NCBI GenBank assembly: GCA_946479335.1
Contig: CAMLFP010000094.1
Coordinates: 1 to 15,742 of the forward strand
Length of the DNA stretch: 15,742 nt
Direction: 5' to 3'
DNA from: an uncultured Archangium sp.
Lineage (GTDB): Bacteria; Myxococcota; Myxococcia; Myxococcales; Myxococcaceae
Shown: positions 7,232 to 13,375 of the stretch, in pieces
How positions within the stretch are numbered: position 1 is the stretch's first letter
How the letters are laid out: each line of letters begins with the position of its first letter
Position numbers and translations under genes: made by a program
Notes under the pieces: model-generated
Databases searched by the model: none
The model's input: only the letters and a program-made list of their open reading frames with translations
What the model was told of the DNA's origin: nothing

Positions 7232-8647
7232 ATGACGTTCGAAAAAGCTCCTCCGAAGCGCGACACGGTGAACCCGAAGCAGCTCCTCGAGTTCATGATG
7301 AAAGACTGGAAGCCGCAGTCCTCCGAGCTCCCGGCGCCGCACCCACAGGCCGCCGTCTTCGCCGCGCGCCGCCAGGCGTTGGCCGCGAAGTTCCCCGGCG
7401 AGACGCTCATCATCCCCACCGGGCATGAGGTGACGCGCGCGAACGACACGCACTTCCGCTTCCGGCCCGGCTCCGATTTCTTCTGGCTCACCGGCAACCT
7501 GGAGCCCGACTGCGTGCTGGTGCTGACCCGCGACGGCGCGACGCTCTTCGTGGAGCCCAACCCAGGCCGCAGCAGCGAGACGTTCTACACCGACCGCAAG
7601 AAGGGCGAGCTGTGGGTCGGGCCGCGCTTCGGCGTGCCCCAGAGCGCGGCGCACTTCGGCCTCGATGCGAAGCCGCTCGGCGAATTGGAGCAGTTCCTCT
7701 CGAAGTACCCGCTGGCGCGCGTGCTGCGCGGCGTGTCGCCGTACGTCGATGGCTTGCGTTCACCCGCGCACGAGCGCCCCGGCGACAAGGCGCTCGCCGC
7801 CGCGATCTCAGAGCTGCGCCTCATCAAGGACGCGCTGGAGATTGAAGAGCTGCGCAAGGTGACGCAGTCGACGAAGCGCGCGTTCGAAGACGTGATTCGT
7901 TCCTTCGGCAAGGCGAAGAGCGAGCGCGAGGTCGAGGGCCTGTTCAATCTACGCGCGCGCGTCGAGGGCAACGACGTCGGCTACGGCACCATCGCGGCGG
8001 CCGGCGCGCACGCGTGCATTCTTCACTGGACGAACAACAACGGCGCGCTGCGCGACGGCGACCTGCTGCTGCTCGACGCGGGCGTCGAAGGTCACGCGCT
8101 GTACACCGCCGACATCACCCGCACGCTGCCGCTCAACGGCGCGTTCTCGCCGGAGCAGGCGGAGATCTACGACCTCGTGTGGCGCGCGCAGCAGGCGGCG
8201 CTCGAGGCAGTGAAGCCCGGCAACGACTTCATGGAGCCCAACCGGCGCGCGCAACGCGTGCTGGCCGAGGGCCTGGTGAAGCTGGGCATCCTGAAGGTGT
8301 CGGCCGAGGAGGCGCTCGCCGACGCGCACCAGTTCCACAAGCGGTACACGCTCCACAACGTGAGCCACATGCTGGGGCTCGACGTGCATGACTGCGCGCG
8401 CGCGCGTGAAGAGGTGTACCGCTACGGCCCGCTGCGCGAGGGCATGGTGCTCACCGTGGAGCCCGGCCTCTACTTCCAGCTCGACGATCTCACCGTGCCC
8501 GAGAAGTACCGCGGCATCGGCGTGCGCATCGAAGACGACGTGCTCGTCACCGCGAGTGGCTTCGAGAACCTGTCGGCCGACATCCCCAGCGAGTCACGCG
8601 CCGTCGAGCAGTGGATCAGCGACGTGCGCGCCGGCGGAGCACGCTGA
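7232..8647 (+). CDS. pepP: Xaa-Pro aminopeptidase (aminopeptidase P, M24B)
   Basis: This cytosolic dinuclear-metal peptidase removes an N-terminal residue preceding proline. The 471-residue protein has an aminopeptidase-P N domain (about 42-180; ARRQALAAKFPGE, FRFRPGSDFFWLTG) and a pita-bread C domain. All five metal ligands are visible: Asp282 (LLLLDAG), Asp294 (YTADITRT), His379 (HNVSHMLGLDVHD), Glu410 (LTVEPGLYF) and Glu434 (GVRIEDD). The length is close to that of bacterial PepP (about 440). The N-terminal extension of about 40 residues before the domain is polar and has no signal peptide. It is 13 bases after rsmE with a good ribosome binding site, probably the last gene of the kinase operon. 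Its last 32 bases overlap a convergent gene on the other strand, and no terminator hairpin is obvious after it. Confidence 0.95.
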   Translation: MTFEKAPPKRDTVNPKQLLEFMMKDWKPQSSELPAPHPQAAVFAARRQALAAKFPGETLIIPTGHEVTRANDTHFRFRPGSDFFWLTGNLEPDCVLVLTRDGATLFVEPNPGRSSETFYTDRKKGELWVGPRFGVPQSAAHFGLDAKPLGELEQFLSKYPLARVLRGVSPYVDGLRSPAHERPGDKALAAAISELRLIKDALEIEELRKVTQSTKRAFEDVIRSFGKAKSEREVEGLFNLRARVEGNDVGYGTIAAAGAHACILHWTNNNGALRDGDLLLLDAGVEGHALYTADITRTLPLNGAFSPEQAEIYDLVWRAQQAALEAVKPGNDFMEPNRRAQRVLAEGLVKLGILKVSAEEALADAHQFHKRYTLHNVSHMLGLDVHDCARAREEVYRYGPLREGMVLTVEPGLYFQLDDLTVPEKYRGIGVRIEDDVLVTASGFENLSADIPSESRAVEQWISDVRAGGAR

Positions 8648-8951
8648 AGAGCCCGAGCGCGCCGAGCACCAGCGGCGCCTCCACCGCGCTGCAGCCACAC
8701 GACTGGCGGACCACCGTGCCCGGAGGGCAGTAGTAGCTCGTCTTGTTCGGGTTGTTCGCGCGCCCGGCGACGCAGTCAGACAGCTCGAGCCCGGCGTCGA
8801 CCGCCTCTGCGCTGCACCCCGCATCGCTGCTGGGGCCCACCGCGCATGCGGTGCACGTCGCAGGCGCGTCGCAGTACGTCGTCTGCACCGGGCCAACGTC
8901 TGCGAACGCCAACGACGACACCACCAACGACAACGCGATCACCACTCTCAT
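8616..8951 (-). CDS. Small Cys-rich secreted protein with MYXO-CTERM-like tail (copy A)
   Basis: This 111-residue protein has an N-terminal signal peptide (hydrophobic 3-16, ending SLAFA before DVGP), eight cysteines (27, 33, 36, 46, 60, 75, 85, 87) and a C-terminal tail CGCS, a hydrophobic helix (about 92-104) and VLRRRARR. Gly-Cys followed by a helix and an Arg-rich end is the layout of MYXO-CTERM sorting signals, which myxobacteria use to anchor proteins after processing by a myxosortase. That processing is inferred here. It is a clear paralogue of the next gene upstream. GGGAGAG (8956-8962) lies 4 bases before the ATG. The stop lies 32 bases inside the convergent aminopeptidase gene. Function is unknown; the conserved cysteines suggest a small disulfide-bonded surface protein. 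Confidence 0.82.
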   Translation of the reverse strand: MRVVIALSLVVSSLAFADVGPVQTTYCDAPATCTACAVGPSSDAGCSAEAVDAGLELSDCVAGRANNPNKTSYYCPPGTVVRQSCGCSAVEAPLVLGALGLFSVLRRRARR

Positions 8952-8999
8952 CGGTCTCTCCCGAGCTGCGCGCCGACTGCGCGCAAGACGGGAGGTAGT

Positions 9000-9365
9000 T
9001 TACGCGCGTTTTCGCGTGCGCCACGCGCCGAACACCGCGAGCAACGCCAACGGCGCGCCCAGCAGTACTGACGAACACCCCTGCTTCGGCGTCTCGTCAG
9101 GCTGGCAGTAATAGATGGATTTTTTCCAGGTCTCGGCGTGGCACGACTCCCGCGTGTAGCCGTCGCTGACAGCCTCCGCGAGACACTGCTGGGTGGTATT
9201 GGTGGTGCCTCCGTCCTCGAGAACCACGTGGACGTCGCCACCGTCGAGGTACGAAGTGCACACCTTGCACGCGGTATAAGCAGCGCACGGGTCAGGCTCC
9301 GGAGGCCCGAGGTCGGCCAGCGCCACGCCCGAAACAACCATCACCACCAGCATCACACCGCGCAT
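9000..9365 (-). CDS. Small Cys-rich secreted protein with MYXO-CTERM-like tail (copy B)
   Basis: This 121-residue paralogue of the downstream gene has the same plan: signal peptide ending VALA before DLGP, cysteines at 27, 33, 36, 61, 75, 87 and 97, then GCSSVLLGAPLALLAVFGAW and the basic end RTRKRA. The spacing C27-x5-C33-x2-C36 is identical in both copies, and both share CxAEAV, a YYC and a GCS segment, so seven cysteines match. It differs by a longer acidic and Gly/Thr-rich loop (about 38-60) and by the simpler Gln-Gly-Cys in place of Cys-Gly-Cys. Translation should be strong: GAGGAGG (9370-9376) lies 4 bases before the ATG and includes the stop of the gene upstream. The role is not recognised; predicted to be exported and held at the envelope. 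Confidence 0.82.
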   Translation of the reverse strand: MRGVMLVVMVVSGVALADLGPPEPDPCAAYTACKVCTSYLDGGDVHVVLEDGGTTNTTQQCLAEAVSDGYTRESCHAETWKKSIYYCQPDETPKQGCSSVLLGAPLALLAVFGAWRTRKRA

Positions 9366-9369
9366 ACCG

Positions 9370-9376
9370 CCTCCTC
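9370..9376 (-). promoter_or_regulatory. Strong ribosome binding site overlapping the upstream stop codon
   Basis: Read on the minus strand, GAGGAGG precedes the ATG at 9365 by 4 bases, and its first two bases lie in the TGA (9377-9375) of the DUF2914-like gene. This is the best Shine-Dalgarno match on the minus strand of the window. It links the Cys-rich protein to the operon above it. Confidence 0.75.
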
Positions 9377-10502
9377 AGTCGAAGTCGGTGGCGAGCACCG
9401 GCAGCTCGCCCTCGACGTATTCGAACGTCTTCCGCCCGATCTCGCGATCGTCCACCGTCAAGACTCGCACGCGGTACGTGCCCGGCTTGCCCATCGTCGA
9501 GAACGCGTACGTCCGGTACCCCTCTTCGTTGCCTCCCGAGAGCGTCGTCGCGTACGGCGAGCCCCGCTGCGTCCAACCGTTCTTCGGGTCGTCGTAATCC
9601 CACGCGAAGCGCACTTCGTCTTGAAAGGCGGTGGGCGCGAAGATCTTCACGAAGACGAAGGCCTTGCTGCCGGTGGGCGCGATGAAGGTGTCGTCTTGCT
9701 TGAGCCAGAACTCGTACCAGTCGGGCTGCTGGTACTTGAGCTCGTAGACCTTGCGGCCCTTCTCATCTTTCGACGACGTCACCGACTCGTAGATGCCGAT
9801 GTGCTTGAGCGACAGCGGCACGGGAGGGATGGCGTTGAGCAGGTACGCCAGCAGCAGCACCGCTTGAATGCCGAGGCCCGGCGCGACCGCGCGCTCGAAG
9901 GTCCAGTTCGGGTCGTGGGTGAACCTGCGGAAGAGCTTCCACAACCCGTACGTCACCGCCGCGCCGAGCAGCACCGACACGAAGTACTGCCACGCGTGCA
10001 GCCGGCCCCACAGCACCGGCAACAGGTACGCGAGGAAGCTGGTCACCGCGAACGAGAGCAGCGCCACGCGCACGATGGGCCCCTGCGCGCGGAAACGCGG
10101 CAGCTCGTTGGCCACGATGACGCCCGAGAGCACCACGATGAAGATGAACGACAGCACCCCCGACGACGCGCGGAAGTAGAACACCATGAAGGCGTTCAAG
10201 AGCGTGCCGAGGAAGAAGTGCATCGCCCACAGCCGGTAGCTGGCGATCTTCCCGAGGAGCCCTTCCGGCTCCTTGCCCGACACGTGGAGGCGGTGGTCCC
10301 AGAAGATGAGCAGCGCCGACAACACCAGGTAGCACCCCTGGTGGATCAGCAGCGGCGTGCTGTCGATGCGGTGCAACAGCACCACGTCGAACAAGAAGCC
10401 CGCGAAGAAGAACGCGACCTCGAAGGCGACGTGGTGCTTCTCCTTGAAGGCCTTGAAGCGGCCCGTGAGGCCGGCCGGCGCCTCCCCCGTGGTCTCGCTC
10501 AT
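9375..10502 (-). CDS. Seven-helix membrane protein with C-terminal DUF2914-like domain
   Basis: This 375-residue protein has a short polar N terminus, then about seven hydrophobic helices (near 27-44, 51-68, 90-110, 115-131, 145-163, 171-188, 208-224) and a soluble C-terminal domain from about 230. The domain carries the features I associate with DUF2914: AFVFVKIFAP, VRFAWDYDD, EEGYRTYAFSTMGKPGTYRV and LTVDDREIGRKTFEYVE, a beta-rich sequence with Gly-Tyr-Arg-Thr-Tyr and a Gly-x-Tyr-Arg-Val strand. The biochemical role of this family is not known to me. The ATG at 10502 overlaps the glutaredoxin stop (ATGA), so it is coupled to the BolA/glutaredoxin pair. Its stop lies within the ribosome binding site of the next gene. 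Whether the soluble domain faces the periplasm was not settled. Confidence 0.8.
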   Translation of the reverse strand: MSETTGEAPAGLTGRFKAFKEKHHVAFEVAFFFAGFLFDVVLLHRIDSTPLLIHQGCYLVLSALLIFWDHRLHVSGKEPEGLLGKIASYRLWAMHFFLGTLLNAFMVFYFRASSGVLSFIFIVVLSGVIVANELPRFRAQGPIVRVALLSFAVTSFLAYLLPVLWGRLHAWQYFVSVLLGAAVTYGLWKLFRRFTHDPNWTFERAVAPGLGIQAVLLLAYLLNAIPPVPLSLKHIGIYESVTSSKDEKGRKVYELKYQQPDWYEFWLKQDDTFIAPTGSKAFVFVKIFAPTAFQDEVRFAWDYDDPKNGWTQRGSPYATTLSGGNEEGYRTYAFSTMGKPGTYRVRVLTVDDREIGRKTFEYVEGELPVLATDFD

Positions 10503-10813
10503 GACTTCTTGATGAGCGCCTCGAGCTCTCCGCGCGCCGCGAGCTCCACGACGATGTCGCTGCCGCCGACGAACTGCCCGTGGATGTACACCTGCGGGAT
10601 GGTCGGCCAGTTCGAGTACTGCTTGATGCCCTCGCGCACGTCGTTGTCAGCCAGCACGTCGACGGTGAAGACGGGGCCGAACGGCTTGAGCAGCTCCAGC
10701 GCCTTCGCGGAGAAGCCGCAGCGCGGGAAGAGCGCGTTGCCCTTCATGAACAGCACCACGGGGTGCGTCTTGATCTGCTCGTCGAACTGGTTCTTCAGGG
10801 TCTCAGACAACAT
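10499..10813 (-). CDS. grxD: CGFS-type monothiol glutaredoxin (Grx4/GrxD family)
   Basis: This 104-residue cytosolic protein carries MKGNALFPRCGFS (23-35), with single active Cys32 in the CGFS motif, a preceding Lys24, WPTIPQVYIHGQFVGGSDI (69-87) with the cis-proline, and a Gly-Gly-x-Asp glutathione-binding end. CGFS glutaredoxins bind a [2Fe-2S] cluster with glutathione and pass it to targets or to BolA. Length and motifs are complete. Directly upstream, 3 bases away, is bolA, its usual partner, and the ribosome binding sequence AAAGGA (10820-10825) covers the bolA stop. The 4-base overlap with the membrane gene downstream is odd for a Fe-S gene. Alternative readings as a dithiol glutaredoxin are ruled out by the CGFS site. 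Confidence 0.96.
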   Translation of the reverse strand: MLSETLKNQFDEQIKTHPVVLFMKGNALFPRCGFSAKALELLKPFGPVFTVDVLADNDVREGIKQYSNWPTIPQVYIHGQFVGGSDIVVELAARGELEALIKKS

Positions 10814-10816
10814 GGT

Positions 10817-11071
10817 TCATCCTTTCGATTTCGCCCATTGCGCGGGCGTGAAGGTCTTGAGCGCGAGCGCGTGCAGCTCGCCGGTCGCCAGCACGTCTTT
10901 GAGCGGCGCGTAGACGAGTTGGTGCGCGCGCACCATCGGCAACCCCTCGAAGGCGGCGCTCACCACGCGCGCCTCGAAGTGATCGTTGGTGCCGGTGGTG
11001 TCGATGACTTCGATCTGCGCGTCGGGCAGCGCGCCCTTGATGCGCTCTTCAATCCACTGCGTGGTCAGCAT
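10817..11071 (-). CDS. BolA-family protein
   Basis: This 84-residue protein has the BolA class II KH-like fold signature: TTGTNDHFEARVVSAAFEGL (residues 25-44), then MVRAHQLVYAPL and the terminal ELHALALKTFTPAQW block, with the invariant C-terminal His that can ligand an iron-sulfur cluster. The size is typical of BolA/IbaG-type proteins. The usual RHR is replaced by RAHQ here, keeping one His. Together with the adjacent CGFS glutaredoxin it would form the known heterodimer that shares a [2Fe-2S] cluster and helps cluster delivery or iron sensing. The start is ATG at 11071, 6 bases after the YqgE-family stop, without a strong Shine-Dalgarno sequence. Which BolA subfamily it belongs to is not certain, so no symbol is given. 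Confidence 0.92.
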   Translation of the reverse strand: MLTTQWIEERIKGALPDAQIEVIDTTGTNDHFEARVVSAAFEGLPMVRAHQLVYAPLKDVLATGELHALALKTFTPAQWAKSKG

Positions 11072-11077
11072 GTCTTT

Positions 11078-11623
11078 TCAGTTCACTCCGCCGGAGGGGA
11101 CGACCCAGCCCGGGTCGATGCCCATGCTCTTAATCACCTGCTCCCAGATTTTCTCGGGCTCCTGGTGCAGCACCACGGCGGGGTCGGCCTCGGTGAAGAG
11201 CCAGCTGCCCTGCTTCATCTCCGACTCGATCTGCCCCGGGCCCCAGCCGGCGTAGCCGAGCAGGAAGCGCAGGTGCACCGACTCGTCGAGCAACAGCGGC
11301 GAGAGCGCGTCGCTGGTGACGCTCAGATACACGCCGGGGAACAGCTCGTTGCGCTCCTCGACGCTCGTCGAGTCGTGCAGCACGAAGCCGCGGAACGGCT
11401 CCACCGGGCCGCCGTGCAGGAGCGCGTCGTCACGGCGCGACGCGGCCACCTTGAGCGACTGGCTCTTGCCCAGATCGCGAAACGTCAGCGGCGCGGTGCG
11501 GTTGATGACGAGGCCCATCGAGCCTTCGTCGGAGTGTTCGAGCATCAACACGACGGTCTTCGAAAAGTTCTCATCGTGCAGCTGCGGTGTCGCGATGAGG
11601 AACCCTGGAGCGAGCGACTTCAC
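11078..11623 (-). CDS. YqgE/AlgH family protein (UPF0301, DUF179)
   Basis: This 181-residue protein shows the family blocks LAPGFLIATPQL (4-15), TVVLMLEH (23-30), GSMGLVINR (34-42), LLHGGPV (68-74) and FLLGYAGWGPGQIESEM (120-136). The structure is known for several members, but the function is not; in Pseudomonas AlgH was linked to alginate regulation. The start is GTG at 11623: a stop lies only four codons upstream in frame, so no earlier start exists. A GGGAG lies about 13 bases before the start. It heads a tight run with bolA and grxD. Placement next to Fe-S trafficking genes is suggestive but does not establish a role. Confidence 0.93.
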   Translation of the reverse strand: MKSLAPGFLIATPQLHDENFSKTVVLMLEHSDEGSMGLVINRTAPLTFRDLGKSQSLKVAASRRDDALLHGGPVEPFRGFVLHDSTSVEERNELFPGVYLSVTSDALSPLLLDESVHLRFLLGYAGWGPGQIESEMKQGSWLFTEADPAVVLHQEPEKIWEQVIKSMGIDPGWVVPSGGVN

Positions 11624-11671
11624 GCGGCGAGTTTAACTCCCGGGAGACGCGGTGCACGCGCTGACGGCACC

Positions 11672-12256
11672 TCAGAACCTGCCTGACAGCGCGAACCCGC
11701 TGCTGGTCGGCGTGATGAACGGCACGAACTGGAGGTCGTTCTTCGTGTACGAGTCGCGCACCAGGTACGTGTGCGGCGCGGCGAAGCCGGCGATGAACAT
11801 CGCGAGCCCGCCCGCCTGCACCAGCCCGAGGAACGTGCAGTACACCGCCACCGTCGCCAGCGGCGTCACGCCCATCTGGATGAAGGGCCCCACCACGGGG
11901 ATGAACTGCGGCCAGAACGGGTTGTTCGCGCCCGAGAGGTCTTGCCCGACGGCCGCGATGAGCACCGAGATCAGGTACGAGACGCCGAACATGATGCCGC
12001 CGCCCGTCACCAGCCCGGTGCGGATGCGCTTCACCGGGTGGTACCCCGCGGGGATGGGTTCTCCCTCGTGCCAGTCGTCGATGCGCGCGGGCGTGTACGT
12101 CTGGGCTTGCGGCTGCTGCTGCGGCGGCGGCGCGTAGTACGGCTGCGCCTGCGACGAGGGCGGCGGCGGAGGCGGCGGCGTCTCCTCGCCCTGCGGCTGC
12201 TGTGCGTGCGCGATGACGGAGAACACCAGAACGAGAGCGATTGCGGGGCGACCCAT
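11672..12256 (-). CDS. Pro-rich exported or membrane protein of unknown function
   Basis: From the ATG at 12256 the product is 194 residues: a signal peptide (MGRPAIALVLVFSVIAHA), a low-complexity region rich in Pro and Gln (21-58, with a run of seven Pro), a conserved-looking DWHEGEPIPAGYHPVKR segment (61-77), then hydrophobic stretches near 80-103, 118-143 and 144-160, and a C-terminal VPFITPTSSGFALSGRF. I do not recognise a named family. Proteins with a Pro/Gln tract, a PxGY turn and a terminal Gly-Arg-Phe end are frequent in myxobacteria in my experience, but the role is unknown. A ribosome binding site (GGAGGA, 12260-12265) supports this start over a methionine 10 codons earlier. It is 48 bases upstream of the YqgE gene. 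Confidence 0.72.
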   Translation of the reverse strand: MGRPAIALVLVFSVIAHAQQPQGEETPPPPPPPSSQAQPYYAPPPQQQPQAQTYTPARIDDWHEGEPIPAGYHPVKRIRTGLVTGGGIMFGVSYLISVLIAAVGQDLSGANNPFWPQFIPVVGPFIQMGVTPLATVAVYCTFLGLVQAGGLAMFIAGFAAPHTYLVRDSYTKNDLQFVPFITPTSSGFALSGRF

Positions 12257-12301
12257 GATTCCTCCAGAACGAAGTTGGCTGCGCATTGTAGAACGAGTCG
12301 C
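12257..12301. promoter_or_regulatory. Short divergent intergenic region with a minus-strand -10-like box
   Basis: Only 45 bases separate the starts of the Pro-rich protein (minus) and the VAT1-like gene (plus). On the minus strand TACAAT (complement of 12285-12290) is a fair -10 box, though the -35 position gives only a poor match inside the VAT1-like gene. The transcript would start about 20 bases before the minus ATG and include GGAGGA at 12260-12265, the ribosome binding site of that gene. No convincing plus-strand promoter is seen. Confidence 0.4.
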
Positions 12302-13324
12302 ATGCGCGCACTCGTGAACGTGAGGCCGGGCGGAACCGACGTCTTACAGGTGCAGGAACGCCCGAAGCCGGAGCCCCAGGGCAACGAGGTGCTGATCCGC
12401 GTGAAGCGGGCGGGCCTCAACTTCGCCGACATCTCCGCGCGCGTTGGCCTGTACCCCGACGCGCCGAAGTTCCCGATGGTGATGGGCTACGAGGTGAGCG
12501 GCGTCATCGAGGGCGTCGGCGCGGAGGCGAGCGGGTTCTCCCTGGGCGATCGCGTGGTGGCGATGTCACGCTTCGGAGGCCAGGCCGAATACGTCGCGGT
12601 GCCGACGTGGCAGGCCCGCAAGATCCGCGACGAGCTGGGCTTCGATGAAGCCGCGGCGCTGCCGGTCAACGCGCTCACCGCGTACCACATGCTCTTCTGG
12701 GTCGCGCCGCTGCAGCCGGGCATGACGGTGCTCATCCACATGGCCGCGGGCGGCGTCGGGCTGCTGGCGATTCAGCTCTGCAAGTCGGTGCCCGGCGTGA
12801 CGGTGCTCGGCACGGCGTCGGCGTCGAAGCACGAGTACCTGAAGTCGCTGGGCGTCGATCACTGCATCGACTACCGCACGAAGGACTACGCCGAAGAGGT
12901 GCGCGCGCTGACCGGCGGCCGCGGCGTCGACCGCGTGTTGGACGCGCTCGGCGGCCCCGACTGGGAGAAGGGCTACAAGCAGCTCAAGCCCGGCGGCCAC
13001 CTGTGCTGCTTCGGCTGGGCGAACATGGTCGACGGAGAGAAGCGCTCGCTGTTGCGCGTGGTGAGCCAGTTCCTGCAGCTCAAGAAGTACAGCCCGATGG
13101 AGCTGATGGACACCAACCGCGCGGTCTCAGGCACCAACATGGGCCACCTGTGGAACGAGACGGAGCTGATGGGCCACCACCTCGGCAAGGTGATGGAGCT
13201 CAACGCGGCCGGCAAACTCACCGCGCGCGTCGACAAGGTCTTCAAGCTCGAGAACGCCGGTGAAGCGCACGCGTACGTGCAGGCGCGCAAGAACGTCGGC
13301 AAGGTGATCTTCGACTGCGAGTAA
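12302..13324 (+). CDS. VAT1-like zinc-independent quinone oxidoreductase (MDR superfamily)
   Basis: This is a 340-residue NADPH-dependent medium-chain dehydrogenase/reductase. The GroES-like N domain has GLNFADISARVGLY (38-51) and GDRVVAM; the Rossmann domain has HMAAGGVG (146-153) and TASASKHEYLKSLGV (171-185), then DALGG and a C-terminal NVGKVIF (331-337). No structural-zinc cysteine cluster is present, as in quinone oxidoreductases. The blocks GLNFAD, HMAAGGVG and GTASASKHE match animal VAT1 more closely than generic bacterial Qor in my recall. The first start after the promoter is ATG at 12302; an in-frame extension to 11771 would read through the antisense gene. A reduced quinone or enone is a plausible substrate, but this is not shown. 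Confidence 0.9.
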   Translation: MRALVNVRPGGTDVLQVQERPKPEPQGNEVLIRVKRAGLNFADISARVGLYPDAPKFPMVMGYEVSGVIEGVGAEASGFSLGDRVVAMSRFGGQAEYVAVPTWQARKIRDELGFDEAAALPVNALTAYHMLFWVAPLQPGMTVLIHMAAGGVGLLAIQLCKSVPGVTVLGTASASKHEYLKSLGVDHCIDYRTKDYAEEVRALTGGRGVDRVLDALGGPDWEKGYKQLKPGGHLCCFGWANMVDGEKRSLLRVVSQFLQLKKYSPMELMDTNRAVSGTNMGHLWNETELMGHHLGKVMELNAAGKLTARVDKVFKLENAGEAHAYVQARKNVGKVIFDCE

Positions 13325-13333
13325 CCCTGCATG

Positions 13334-13371
13334 CCCCCTCTCCCGTTCACGGGAGAGGGTTGGGGTGAGGG
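13334..13371 (+). repeat. REP-like extragenic element with a G-quadruplex motif
   Basis: The hairpin is followed directly by GGTTGGGGTGAGGG. Its right arm plus this tail gives four runs of at least three G (13351-13353, 13357-13359, 13362-13365, 13369-13371) with loops of 3, 2 and 3 bases, a canonical G-quadruplex pattern on the plus strand. Arms of CTCTCCC/GGGAGAG followed by GGTTGGGGTGAGGG are a layout I recall from repetitive extragenic elements of GC-rich proteobacteria and myxobacteria. Only one copy is in the window, so repetition in this genome is not shown. Hairpin and quadruplex compete for the same G-runs. Confidence 0.45.
13336..13359. terminator. Perfect inverted repeat, candidate bidirectional terminator
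   Basis: CCCTCTCCCG and CGGGAGAGGG form a perfect 10-bp stem with loop TTCA, between the stop of the VAT1-like gene (13322-13324) and the convergent lipoprotein stop (13378-13376). A stem this GC-rich could end transcription from both sides, but neither side has a run of T, so an intrinsic terminator in the strict sense is not shown. It may instead belong to a dispersed repeat (see the G-rich feature). Confidence 0.5.
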
Positions 13372-13375
13372 CCGT

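Noticed and set aside
9138..10913. 591-codon plus-strand open frame, the longest in the window
   Set aside because: It lies antisense to Cys-rich copy B, the DUF2914-like gene, the glutaredoxin and part of bolA. The translation is His/Arg/Glu-rich without recognisable domains or a proper ribosome binding site.
11629..11646. Overlapping small palindromes before the YqgE gene (GAGTT/AACTC and CTCCCGGGAG) considered as an operator or terminator
   Set aside because: Arms are only five bases each and such palindromes are expected by chance in GC-rich DNA; there is no T tract and no matching site elsewhere in the window.
10580..11686. 368-codon plus-strand open frame
   Set aside because: It is antisense to glutaredoxin, BolA and YqgE, all of which carry full family motifs. 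The translated product is low-complexity.
12160..12182. GGC-type trinucleotide repeat considered as a CRISPR or microsatellite array
   Set aside because: It is short and encodes the seven-Pro run of an exported protein; there are no spacers or repeats of CRISPR size anywhere in the window.
11771..12301. N-terminal extension of the VAT1-like protein by 177 codons
   Set aside because: The extension is Arg-rich noise antisense to the Pro-rich protein. The MDR family begins right at the ATG at 12302.
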